From positions 6,944,001-7,008,000 of the forward strand of contig CM082592.2 of NCBI GenBank assembly GCA_040954595.2: DNA of 64,000 nucleotides, in the 5' to 3' direction. The notes below the pieces were generated by a model. That model made no database searches. It had not been told where the DNA came from and was given only the letters and a program-made list of their open reading frames with translations. Position numbers and translations under genes: made by a program. This DNA is from Balanoglossus misakiensis (taxonomy: Eukaryota; Hemichordata). Below are positions 11,013 through 24,000 of the stretch, in pieces (position 1 is the first letter of the stretch; every line of letters begins with the position of its first letter).

Positions 11013-12917
11013 GTATTTTTCTACGACAATTCCAATTGTTTGTGCCTCACTGAAGTACAAGTGTATTTATGATATAGGTCATTATGGATTTCTATGACAC
11101 AGATTGTGTCCAAGCATGCTTTACCTGTTTACATTGCCATCAGAATCAATTCCCTCCACCCCCTCATGAGATCAGTGATTCTACCAGCAAGTCACGTAAT
11201 GCCGGCATTGGTCGCGCATTCCTTGCCATATTAATATCCTCGTCAACATAATTACATGTCTGCTATATACCACCACACAAACCGATTACATGCCGGTGTT
11301 TCCATTCAGGCCTAAGGAAATACGCGCCGGCAAAAAGTTATGAAAGTCGCCAAAAATCCGAGTGACAATGCGAGATTCGACTCGAAATGCCCTGAATGGC
11401 ACACTAAATTTGTTATTCAATGTAAAAACTCACCTCAAAAGTTCGTTTTCACTATAATTCCCCCCAAAATTCGCCTCAGCAACGTTTGTTGTATCGTCTG
11501 CTACGCTGACCTGAAGTTTTACCTTCTGACCCCGTGACCTCGCGCAAAGCGTCATGGGTATCTGGAAATGCACTGGAAACGCGCTTATTACAAAAGTTAT
11601 GAGAGAAAAAAAATGATAAAGACAAGACAGCGGATATCAAATTTAAGTAGAATGGCTTTTATTCTTTTCTTTAAAGTGTATGCACAAACATGGTAAAGAC
11701 ATTTAATGTACTTTTAATACGAAAAAACAATCCTACACTGGACGAGAATCGGCAAATATATGTTAGGATAAAAATATCAATCAAACCGTCATTTTTATTT
11801 TAAAGAACAGAGATGAGAAGATTTCTTCTGAAGTTCATGAATAATTAATTTGGACATTGATATTAAGTGTACAATTGATTCATCCACTCACTCATCTCGC
11901 TGACCTGGAGGTCAAAGTTGAAAGTTCATAAGGTGAAGGGTGACACTGGATTTGCCATGCATGCATTGCACAAGATTAGAGGACCCATCACCCCTATCCC
12001 ATCACCCCTATGGTAATTTCAATTTCCCAGTGGAATGAAACACTACCCCACCAAAGATTACTCCACATTTAACATATAATAAATTAATCATATAATTTAA
12101 TATATTCAAAATGTAATATTTAAAGAAGTATCGTCATGGAGACATATCAGTTGCACCATGTGGACATGAAGTGAAAACAGAAAAACAAGTGGATTTTGGG
12201 AAGCATTATATCATTGTCTGACTTGGCAAATTTTAAATAATTGAAGATGCAAAACCAACAGCATCATGTATAGTTTCCCTAACCCAGTCTTTAGGGATGC
12301 AGGGCTTGGCTAGTAAGGATGATTGAAATTTTAAAAGCTAAGACTGTGTGAGGTCACCTTCAGGTGATTGCACTTGGCTCCATCTGAACAACTGCGCCCT
12401 CACAGTTCTTTCAGTTGGCTTCCTTCCTCTTTGTCGGTGCAGTTATAACACTAACATTGAGGAACTACAAGATTGAACACTTCTTCGAAAGCGATCTTGT
12501 CCTCAACATTTTTTACAACATCCAGAGGAAAATGATTCATGTAGGAATTAATTTTGAGATTCCTGCACAAAGAAACCCCACCTAACAACCATTTCCTCAT
12601 AGTTTTACTAAAGATGAAAACAAAAAAAAATGTAAAGTTTTTTTGGCAAACAAAAAACTGAAGAATTTTTTTTCTTCGGCAAACAATCTGTGATACCACA
12701 AACTGACCTCATGCGTTATGTCCATTACTAAATCAGCATTAAAAAAGGACATTATATTTTCTGGCAGCATTTTGGTAGACACAATGATAAACTTTACAGA
12801 ATATGTTTCAGTCACGAGCAAAAAAAGCAAAGAATAATAAAATCAAAATCCTACACATTGAATGATCACAGCTTATAAAATTCATCCGGGAAACAAAACT
12901 ACAAGTATCACAAAAAA

Positions 12918-13049
12918 TACCTATTACATGAAAAAGACTGATTCATGAGTAAATTGAACGCATTAGAGATTAGAGTTGAGAGTTAATTGATTTGAACAAA
13001 AACAGTAACTACACTTAGAACTCTACAAATTCTAATCATGTACAGTTAT
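12918..13049. repeat. Perfect 132 bp tandem duplication, copy 1
   Basis: Followed directly by an identical copy at 13050-13181. I found no differences over the full unit, which implies a very recent duplication (or an assembly artefact). Confidence 0.93.
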
Positions 13050-13183
13050 TACCTATTACATGAAAAAGACTGATTCATGAGTAAATTGAACGCATTAGAG
13101 ATTAGAGTTGAGAGTTAATTGATTTGAACAAAAACAGTAACTACACTTAGAACTCTACAAATTCTAATCATGTACAGTTATTA
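13050..13183. repeat. Perfect 132 bp tandem duplication, copy 2
   Basis: Identical to copy 1, plus two bases of matching flank. AT-rich, with no coding potential. Confidence 0.93.
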
Positions 13184-14498
13184 TAGATTTAATTGATATT
13201 ATTAATACTTCCATCTCTCCACCTACCACTAAAACTTAGCTCCCCCTCACTAGTACGGTATAGACAAGCCTTCTTTATCTCAATGACATCACGTAAAAAG
13301 TTCCTTTTGAGTGTTACTATGTACCTGAAAAATCACATGTAAATGTTACAAATGTTACAAGTATTTTGAAAGCCACTTGGTAAAATGTCCACTGTTGACG
13401 AGAGATGAGAATTCGAGAAAAAAAAATTCTATCGTGTGTGTACTTGAGTATTGACTATCAGTCTCATATTCAACAAATGTCCTAGCCCAGTTGAGCATGC
13501 CAAGGCATTTGTAACTTACTTTGAATGTAAAATATCATGCAGGGTTAATCTTATATTCCAAGTGTTTCTAATCAGTCTGCCTGCAAATACAGGCAAGACG
13601 AACGCCTTCATTAATCCGACCCAGGAATCAATTTTACTGAATAGCGCCATCTTGAGCCCAGAACAAGATATGATTTCCACAATCTTCCCGTGTTGTACGT
13701 CAGCCAGAAACATTGTCTCTGAGCTAGAATGTGTAGACCTATACATAACTTACAAGGGGCTTATTTTTTTCCCAAAATAAATACCGTCAATAATATGAGG
13801 AAGAGTAGAAACATGGTGAAAGTGTAGAAAACGTTGATACAATTTGATACATTTTTTACTAAATTGCACAATACATACACTGCTTATATATTTTTTTTGC
13901 TATTTTTTCTTGTAGTACCATTTCCCACAAAAACCCCTCAGCCAGAATGACAACGAAGTCAGTCTAGCAATTCATATAATCTCAGATACAGTACATTTAT
14001 ATCTGTCAAATGACTTTCTCAAGTAACATTTAAAACTGATAAATATACTATGGATAAATATGGCCAGGAATATTTTATAAACTAAGTACCGTACACCTTT
14101 TGCAGAATAGTAAAAAGTCTGTAAGAAGCAATAAATAAAGTTTTAGAAAATCATCAATTTCCCCACCCCTCATAACCCAAAGGTCAACCCCCTCCAATTA
14201 TATCCTGAAGTCCTTCCCCTCCCCTGTTTCCCTGGTGATTGTATCTGTCCATGATTGAAAAGAAAAGGATGTTCCATCCACAGGAAGGGGGGAGGCAGGA
14301 TTGAATTGCCATGTCCACGATTTGAAATGAAATCCTACGACTGATAATGTGTTAATAACTTCATTTTTATAATATCCACCGATTCCTTAATGTAAAGGAC
14401 TGTATCAAACTTATCCCAAAAGTGGGGAAATTTATAGAGAGAATTGTTTGATTGATCCGACATCCTACATCAGGATGCAGGTATCAAAATTTCAGTGT

Positions 14499-14504
14499 TT
14501 TATT
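14499..14504 (-). terminator. Candidate poly(A) signal of PITPNM
   Basis: AATAAA on the minus strand about 290 bp past the PITPNM stop codon. Another AATAAA on the same strand lies near 11657, so the true 3' end is uncertain. Confidence 0.4.
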
Positions 14505-14789
14505 TTCGTGCCCTGTAAATTGATTTCGGTTTCCCAAATTCTTTTCGTCGTGACTAAAAACAAGTGCCGTCATTACTACGCATGATTGGACCCCTATATT
14601 CGCCTTACTTTCCAAGCTTAGTACTCGTCTAGATCTACAGCATCATTTCGTGTCTGAAACAGACGTACTAGCTTACGTGTCGCGTTTCTGAATTTTACAT
14701 ACTCATCATTGTTTTGAAAATGACAAAGGGCACTTTGTTTGTTCATGATGATGACGCGTTAATGCACATTGAAAGTCGACGCGGGCCGA

Positions 14790-15080
14790 CTACAATCCCG
14801 TCTCGAACTTGACCCCGCTGGTTGACGCTCGGTGTGCGGTGGGCGGTCGGTGTTGCGTGAACGATCTGGCCGGGGCCAGGCCGTGACCCTGGCCGGAGGT
14901 GATTGTCCCCTGATAGGAGGCCACCCGGCGCGCTGGCTGCTTCGCTTGCGCCTTCGCCACCTGGCACTGACCGGGCAGACTGAAGCACCCTTTGCGCAAA
15001 ACCATGCGGGAGTTCCCAACCGCTGGACGCGACGACCGCCCGAGGGTGTTGAGGTGAGCCGCGTAGCCTTCGCTCAAAAC
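14790..15080 (-). CDS. PITPNM: PITPNM coding exon 20 (C-terminus)
   Basis: Residues 1152-1247 and stop TAG. Starts [14 protein letters not shown] (LSDGYVAHL in vertebrates), then a poorly conserved Arg/Ser/Pro-rich tail. Confidence 0.93.
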   Translation of the reverse strand, partial: VLSEGYAAHLNTLGRSSRPAVGNSRMVLRKGCFSLPGQCQVAKAQAKQPARRVASYQGTITSGQGHGLAPARSFTQHRPPTAHRASTSGVKFETGL

Positions 15081-18000
15081 CTGGGTTTTGATAAATAAAA
15101 AAAGATAGCGCGTCTTCGTTTAGTTCTAATCTCAGACTTCTGTAGAAAGCGCACTTGAGCTAGCACTGGTGCCAGTTAAAAGCCATGTCTGCATGCTCTG
15201 CTCTGCTCCGCTCTTGTCTATGCTGTACCAGATATGGAACAAAGGTTTATCGACAGTGAAAAACATTCGAGATTTTTGGTCCCGAGGACTGAACTCACCT
15301 GTGCCAGTGAGTGGTTTTTCTTCGAAGACTTGCCCACGATGAAGATCTGATGAGGCTGCAAGCCTATAGAACTGTATACACTGATGTCCTTGTTGGAGCC
15401 GTATGCCGCGTGTATCACCATTTTTGTCTGTAATCGGTTCACAGAGAAGCCAGTCAGTGAGGTCATTCCCATAAACCACCACAGTACCGGTAATTTACAC
15501 CGACAACTCAAAACCAAGAGTAATTTAGACCAAACTCACATCCTGCATCAAATTCCGCAGATAATTTGCCTTCTGTCGGAGAGGATCGGCGGACAGGCCA
15601 TCGCAGAAGTTGACCATGCCGTGCGGGAAGTTGTGCTGGGCCAGCCATTCCAGAACCTTGTGCTTCTGCATGTCGGGTCTTCCCGTCACGTACAGGATGA
15701 GGTAACCAAGCTCTTGCCAGTGTCTGTGGAGGAGGGAAGAATTATGGTTCAGAAAAATTGATGTCTTTGAGTGATTAGAAAAAGGTTTCTCAAAATATAT
15801 CCGCTCTGATAATTATGAAAATTCTAATATTTTATTTCATGATGACAAACATAAAGTTAAATTCTCGTGAAAAGCGGAGGCAGATCGCAAACCTGACGAC
15901 ATCCACAGCTCCCGCACGGACTTTCGGATCCTTTCCCATGATAGACACGCTTGCTGTAAATGAACCGTCAATGCTAAACACCACTGCCTCAGTGCGTGGT
16001 GGCAACACTAACAGATAGCTGTCGGCTGACGTATGGTCTCCCCTGAAGAAAAAATAAAAAAATCAGAAAAAAATAAATAATTATGGCATGTATATTAATG
16101 ATGCGAGTTTCACAAAATACTCCCCAGAATTCAAGATCCTGCATTGTAACATTCAGACACAATCTCTACTGAAATTGACCAATCTGTTCAAAATTTGCTC
16201 TTTCTATCAGCATGCAAGCTAACACTCATTTTTTTCATATTGGTTGGATCTTATTACCTGACAACAATTTTGACTGGATAGAGTCCGTGCCCCAGGCGAC
16301 GGGCTTCAGGTATGGTGTACGATATTCTGCCATGGTTACTGGTCGTCACGGTATCGAAGTAGACCCACTCGCCAGACGGTGGCTGGGTCATTACGTGGAT
16401 ATCCACCTGAGAGATGAAAAACAGCCGGCAGGTCAGTGAACGTTGCCATGGTAGCCGGCATATTCAGATCTCTTCTGTACACAGTCATAAAATAAGCCAT
16501 AAAATAAAGAAGGAATACGTCAAAATGCCTTGCACAAAGTTGACAGAATATGAAACAAACCTAAGAAACATTCATTGCAAGGACTCACTTAACAGTTGAT
16601 CATATGCTTATCACAATCATCGTTTATTAAAACATAACTGAACCTTGGTAAACTAAAAACCTAAATCCCTAACCCTAGAATGAAAGTGAAAATCAAGTGC
16701 ACTGGGTAATATATGACTGTAACAGGCCCCTCATATACAGTCCACACAAAAGATCCTCAGTATGATTAAAGCATAGCTAATGTTTTTGGACCAAACCATT
16801 GAAACTGGAATGAGATACATACTCTTTCCCCAGTCAAGGTGACCATATCCAAAGGCCCGTACATAAATCTTGCCAGAAGAGTTTGCGGAGATTCCTCGGT
16901 GACGATGACGTCATTGCTGCGATGGTTTGGACTCACATTCTGCTCAGAAATGAGAATATGTCATCAACCCTCTCACCCCCAGGTCCAACCTTTCCATAGA
17001 AATCAATGGGTTTGGACTGAACCATGGAAATGTCCAGTATCCAGCTTAAATAAACATAATGATTGTACATTGTACACAGTTAACATAATTCTGGATAAAT
17101 GTTATATTTTGATTATCATTTAACACTAATCACCTTTAATTTGACATTGGTTCGTCTTCGTTGCCACTTCTCCCGTGGCTGAGCTGGCGTAAATGATGGC
17201 AGAATCTTCTGTTCTTCGCTGAGGTGAACGCTGACAGTGTCATGGTGCATGATCTGAATAAACAGAAAAGACACCACGTGTAATGAATGCACAATCTAAC
17301 AAACAATCTGTCCATGTTTATCTCTGCTTACAATAGTCTTTTAATTCTGCCAAAAACAGACCAAGAATATGCCATGATATATGAAACTTTCAATTTTGAA
17401 ATAGTGAATGAAACCATTCGTATTTTTTTCACGGACCCTTCAAGGGAAATGATCCAATATGGCTGCTTGGTGGCCATTTTGTTACCTTTCAGACATGCCT
17501 AAACTGATTTGAAACTTCCATTTTGCATGAATTTTCAATAAGGTTGAAAAGAAAGTGTGAATGGACAGAAAACAGAAATCATCTGTTGTGACTAAATCTT
17601 TACTGTATGAATGATTGCTACAAAACAAAACTACTGTACATGAGAAAACAAAGCTATAAAAATTAATAGCAGATAAAGATAGAAAAAAAGAAGTGCATGT
17701 ATTAAAGACAGCAACATTACACGTATATCAAAACATGGCATGGATTGGGAGGGAACTATATGATGGGAGTGATTTTGGGTGGGGTGAGGGGTTTGTGTAG
17801 AGGGACCATGATATTTGGGGGGGGGGGTGCTGGTGCTGTGATGGAAGAGATACCTTCATGTCACAGGAATATTCCATTCCCTACGGGGTGTTCAAATTGG
17901 AAAATGATCAAGTATATAAACAGAACTTCTTGTCAGCGACCCACCATAGGCAGATGCTGACTGGCACAAATATGCATAAAAACACACACCCGCATACGCA

Positions 18001-21000
18001 CTACTTTCATGCCAACTTTCTGACTAAATTGAAACCAAAAGTATATCTCCAGGAAAAGAGTAAACAATCACCACGGAAACCCCCGAGAATTTTACTGTGG
18101 TTCCATGATAATCTATTGCCTCAATCACAAAGACAGGCTCCCAGGGAGTATGGCAAATTTATGTCAGCAAGCCGTCTACACTAACATCTACACAGCTTCC
18201 TAACAATCAGAATTAACACACAGTCGATCACCAAACTAAACAGCTTTGCAATTGCTTGCATATAGTGCTGGTTTCATGCTATTTTGAACATAACTCTTAG
18301 CCGTGCCTTCTGAATCAAAAAAAAAGAAAAGAAAAACCAAAATCAATAATTTGAGTTTTTAATGGACCCTTAAGGGCAAGCAATCATAATGCCTCTTCAC
18401 CTTAAAAATTTGCAGTATCTCTTCAGACTGGAAGATCTGTAAGCAAGGATAGAGATTATGTGCTCAGGATACCAGAATAGTGCCAAGTTCCTTAAGTACC
18501 GGGGAAGAGTAGAGGGGAAAGGGGAGAGTTCCGGGGCAGCGGGAATGGGGTGGGTAAACGGGACAGGGAAACGTCACGGCAAAATCCAAACAGAAACAAA
18601 GTGCCTCAATCTGCAAAACTGTAGAGATACGACAGCAGGGTTTCACCAAAGTACGCTTCAGATTCATATTTTGATAAATTCTGATTAAATACACCATGCA
18701 GGGCAACAACATTAAACACATTTACAGTGCTTGGGAAATCTGACTTAGTAATTAAACTACATCATTGTTGGCAAGTTTGACAGAAATCTGCATACCTGTC
18801 TCAGTATGAACGCCACGACGTCCGTGGACTCCCAGTAGCTGGCGTGGAACAGATGCGGTAGGGCTCCCGTCGGAAACGCCTGCAACGCTTCCGGGCAGTA
18901 CAGGGCGTAGTCCAGTCGCTTGGTCCCCCACCATTTACTCACAACTGAAACAGGATACACAGGAATTGAGAATTGCATGATTATTTCCTACTGCTGTGTT
19001 ATTATTAGTACATTTGTCTTGTTCTAAATGCAGACTGTTACTGTATGGCCAGTTTTGGTTGTAAAACTTGGCAACTGTGGTGAGTTGTTCGGTTTGGGTT
19101 GTACTTACTATTTGACAACTGAGAGGAGTTTGTGATCACGTCCGAACTACTGATGCTCCCCTGGCTGGGGTGTCTCTGCAGAGTCCCTGCTCCTCCCTCG
19201 CCAAACAGGAAAGAATTGCTACTGACGATATCGGCTGTCGGAAGAACAAAAAGAAGATGCACATTAATTGACGGTGATCAGCAGGGTTTATTTTGGACGA
19301 AATATTTCACTAGTTTATATTTGTACCTATATGAATATTTGAAAGCACTCATTTCAAAACTAATTCCAGATTAAGAGCACATATGCCATTTACCTATATT
19401 GATTGAGTGTCCATCGCCCAGTGGGAACTTCTGGTACCTGGGAACTGTGGAGGGCGGCAAGAGAGTGAACTTGGCATTCAGCAAGGGCTCCAGTCGACTG
19501 GCTGACGGATCCGTGCGATGAAAGAGATTGTATATCTGACTGCAGCATGCCTGTAGCGGTGTGGCTGCAATTGAGGAGAGTGTCAAGACGGAAAAGTCAG
19601 GTATCATTCAATGGGTTGGCTGATTGTACCAAACTGCCCAAACTTAAAAAATTCTGCATAGTATGAAATCCTCTGCTCACGTGTGATGTTAGTTTTCTCA
19701 TTATTAATCTCTGTGTCACAGAAACAAAGTTTCAAGAAGTCAGGCTTACCTGAAAATTTGTCGTCGGCATGGAGCATCTTGCGGTAGGCCAGGACCAGAG
19801 CCAACGGCGACCCGAACATGAAGAAATCGCTGGCCTCGAAGTCGAACCTCGGAAGGTGGTTGTCCGGCGGGAACTGACTTCCAATGCTGGCGCGTCTGGA
19901 GTCGTTGCTGCGCGTGCAGCTCAGCTGCTGGTGCCCAGCTCGCGAGCCGAACGAGAAGCTGGTGTCGCGCTGGAACGGCGAGACCGACAGCGGCGATTTC
20001 TTCGTGGGGTCGCCGTTCCCCGGCGGCGGGCCGTCCGCGTCCACGTGGTGCAGGTCGCCGCTGCTGCAGCTCATGGGATGCGAGGAGTGGAGGTGCTCGT
20101 CCTGGTGCGGCTCGCTGGATTCGCTCTCCACCATGCTCATCTGGCTGCCCCTTCGGCTAGTCAATAGAGGGCGGCATAACGCGTCGTAGCCCAAGATGGC
20201 GCCCATGCTGTCTCCAATCAAACAAACCTTTCGGAAACAATTACGAGTTTTCCTTGAAGTCAATTTGTAACAGTCAGCGGTATTTAAGATGCTCATCAAC
20301 CATACATGATCCAACCTACAGAACACAAACTACACCACTGTGCACCTTTAAGGCTTAAAGTCCAACCCCAGAGTTATAATTGTGATGGGAATGTTTTTAT
20401 TGAAAACTTTTACTATTTCTGCAAGTACCAAACACAGAGGCAAGATACAAGATTTTTCATTAGCTATGCAAGAAGCTTTGAATTATAAAATCTGAAAAAC
20501 AACTGACCTGTCCATTAAATCCTAAACCCTCCTCTGACTTCATAAAATCGTTGAAGACTGAGTTCGCTTTGTTGATGACAGTTGATATGATATCTGTGTA
20601 TTCCGGACTGGATGTTGCCATGACCGGCAGAGCTCCCAGCGGGAGGAAGTCGCCACATCCGGTGGACTGAGAGTTGTCGTTCAGTGGTGATTTGGTGTCA
20701 TAGCTGTATGGACTGATGCTATGGGGGGATAACGGGAAAATGCAGGTGGCTGTGGTTAGGGGTGTGGTCACTTTAAAGGGGAAGTTCATTTTAACTTTAA
20801 AGGGGCAAAGTCATGAACTTCTGACATATATTTTGGAGATGTTAGTTACACTAGATCCAATGGTACTGACTACATTTTCACACATCAAGTCCACTCAACA
20901 GGGTTATAATGCACTTTGCCAGTTTCTGGTCTTTTGTGGCCTCACATGATCACGTTATTTGTGGATAACGCGGACGCAGTACAAGCTGATCAAAACAGAT

Positions 21001-24000
21001 AGACCTGTCAAAGCTGATAGCTACAGACCTAGCTGCAATGACTGTAGCGGGTGCTGCTAGGTTGAGTGGTGAGGTTGCGAACACACCATTCAACCCAGCA
21101 GCACCATGCAGCTACAATCATTGCAGCTACTACATACCTGGTCAGGATGTTCAACGACTCGGTACAGGTGGCCGGACAGTTGACCAGCTTGATGGCCATT
21201 CGACCGTGGGCCGCCGGGAAGTGGGCGCGCACCACGGCGTCGAGCGCGGCGGAGAACGTGTTCACGTCGACGTGCTTGGAGTTGATGTCCTGGCCGCCGT
21301 CCAGGATGTTGCCTCCGTGGAGAATGAGAAAGAGCCAGTGGATGCCGCAGTGGTGTTGCTCGTGGCGCTGCTGCGTGGGCGACGACATCTCCATGCTGGT
21401 CTGCCGCAGCGACGAGACGCGGTTCTTGCTGAAGAGGGTCGGGCTTCCCATGTCACCTGTGTCAAGAGGGAGTAATCACCAATCAAACAAAACCCCATGA
21501 TAGTTCACAAACTTCAAGAATTTCATTTCTCGTGGTAAAAGTTTCAAACGGTTGCATATCTGATTAAATGTTTATTATTTGAGAAAATATTATACCAGCA
21601 TCTTCATCGATAGAAGTCTCGGACAGTTCTCTCATCAGCATTTCCTCGGAGCTCCACTTGGTCAGCCCGGCTTGAATATTCTCGTTGACATCTTCTGTAA
21701 AGACAGTAGAAAAGCACATAAAGTTTGGCTAAGCATGTCTGATGGATTAAAGCACTCACATTTTACTAGTCTGAGGGCTGTGAGAGTGTAAAAATGCCAA
21801 AAATCTTTGTACAGTGGTAAGAGATATCCTACCTTGTGCATCGTAAAATTCATCATCAGAGCTGTCCGTATCCCTGACGATTGAGTTCATCCTCCACTCA
21901 GACAACGTAGCAACTGCAGAACCTACAATGCAAGAATAAAATTTGGAGAAAGGTCAACAATACATGATTTTCACAGACTCTGTTTCCCGTTTTGGTAATG
22001 TGGCAGAAAGCCACAAGAAAGTACAGGAAACAAAATTTGAGCTACTCACTATGGGAATCGGCGGAGAGTCTATTGGACAATTTCCTCTTCCCAGTGGGCG
22101 CAATCCCGGGCTCCGCAGCGGGATCAATAGTACTCGGGCTGTCTTCCGACGCGGAGCCCAGACTCTCTAAATCGACGATATTTGCCGCCGGTGGCGACGA
22201 TGTGTCTTCGTCTGGTTCTTCACTGTCCGCCATTTTCTGTGCCAGTTCCTTCTGCGCTTCCATCTCTAACTGTCTGATGTCACTGATGTCTAACCCGCTC
22301 CACTCGTCCTGCCAGCACCAGGCCTGTCGGTGGGCTCGCACCATGGTTTTCCTCAGAGCTGTTCCAAGAAAAAGTGTGGTTACCCATACGTGTAGTCCAC
22401 GGCACACAATCTGACCTTTAACCCTTATCACCTTCCCGTCATTACAATATACTTAAACACAGTGCAAATTAGCACTCTATGACACATACATACTGTTGTT
22501 TTATGCACTTTGTACAGACTGTAAATTATTATATTATACCAGCACATGATTATTTATCCTGCACATTTAAGTAATTCTTTTCCCTTCTGGTAATAATGTC
22601 AAATTATTCACATAATCTGACAAATGTATCACTTATAATTCCAGAGAATTCCAAAAACACCTAGACAAACGCTCAACTTCACCTCGACTGTACATTAATT
22701 TGCTTTCATTTATTTCTTGTGTATTCGAAGTTTAAAATCTGAATTGAACAAGTGCGGTACTTACCTACATCATGTATAAATCTCTCAATCTTATTCTGCA
22801 TCCCCCAGTACCGAAACTCCACCCTACAAAGTTTGTAGGCGCACATCACTTTCTTGTCTAACGTTCTCCTCCTGTGACTCTCTGTGCATTCTTTCAGCCA
22901 GTCCTCGTTCAAGGGACCGCGACCGGTCTTCTTGGAAACGTAATATTTGGGATCCTCCTCTCGCTTGTACTCACTGCTGGACACCGCGTCTTTGACGATG
23001 TCCAGTCTGTCTGGAGAGGAATAAAACGACAATAAAGTCATTTATTGTCAGTGAAGGAACTACAGAATAATAAAGTTACCACTTGAAGACTGAAAATTTT
23101 AAAACTCACATGTTACTCCAGACCTCGTAGAATAATGAATGCTTTTTGGACCATCACAAAAATGAAGCACGGATGAAAGTGTTGAGGTAGTTTCTGGGGT
23201 AAAATTTCAGAATCAATGTCTGGTGTGTAATACTAGTGTAAAAAGTACAGGTTCTAGTGACCTACTTTGGGTTGTGTGGAAAAAACTTTCAAACGGTTGC
23301 ATATTTGATTAAAGTCTTGATCACTATAGATCACAAGGGACATGCTTCATTACTGATATTAATGTCCCAACCCGAAAATTACAATTCATCAACATGGCAT
23401 TTTTCAGAAATCCAATTAAGCAATCTGATCCTTAGAGCACACATACAACACTGATGATTCGGACGACTTTTCTTCCTCTATGTTTCTCTTGCCTGGCCAA
23501 CCTTTGTTATTCCTTTATCAAATCAAATAGATCTTCTGGCATATAACCGTCATCTGCCCTCCCCCCAGCAATATTATATGCTATTTTGTGACTCACTTGA
23601 GTGACTATTACTATCCCAATTTTTTACACAAGAAAACATGCTGGAATTGAGGATTTGAAGCAGCTTATGTCACGACTGCCATTTACTTTTTAGACATCAT
23701 GACGAGAAACAAATAAAAAATAATGGCACTCCTGAGTTTTAAAAATTGATTGATACCGCTCATAATGACGACAATAAAAATTGCAATTAATTCTGCAAAA
23801 ATTAATCATATTACGTGTCAACCCTTAATTTGAAGTTGTCTTTCCAATTATAATTACATCATTACGCCAGTATACCATGACCAACTAAACCAGCTCTTTC
23901 CAACTTACCTAAGATTCTATTTCTAAGTTCCGCTGACGGCAGTTCGAATGTATTTTCTGTTGTTCCCGGATCGGGAAGATATTTGGTTTCAATTTCCAGA

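Larger units (their letters stand above)
11030..14789. other. Intergenic / 3' UTR of PITPNM, no further gene
   Basis: AT-rich and without a supported exon. The right-hand end should be the 3' UTR of the minus-strand PITPNM gene. A small 14 bp tandem (CCCATCACCCCTAT twice) sits at about 11985-12011, and a perfect 132 bp duplication at 12918-13183. Confidence 0.55.

Noticed and set aside
19769-20167. Plus-strand open frames over 100 codons
   Set aside because: Antisense shadows of PITPNM exon 10.
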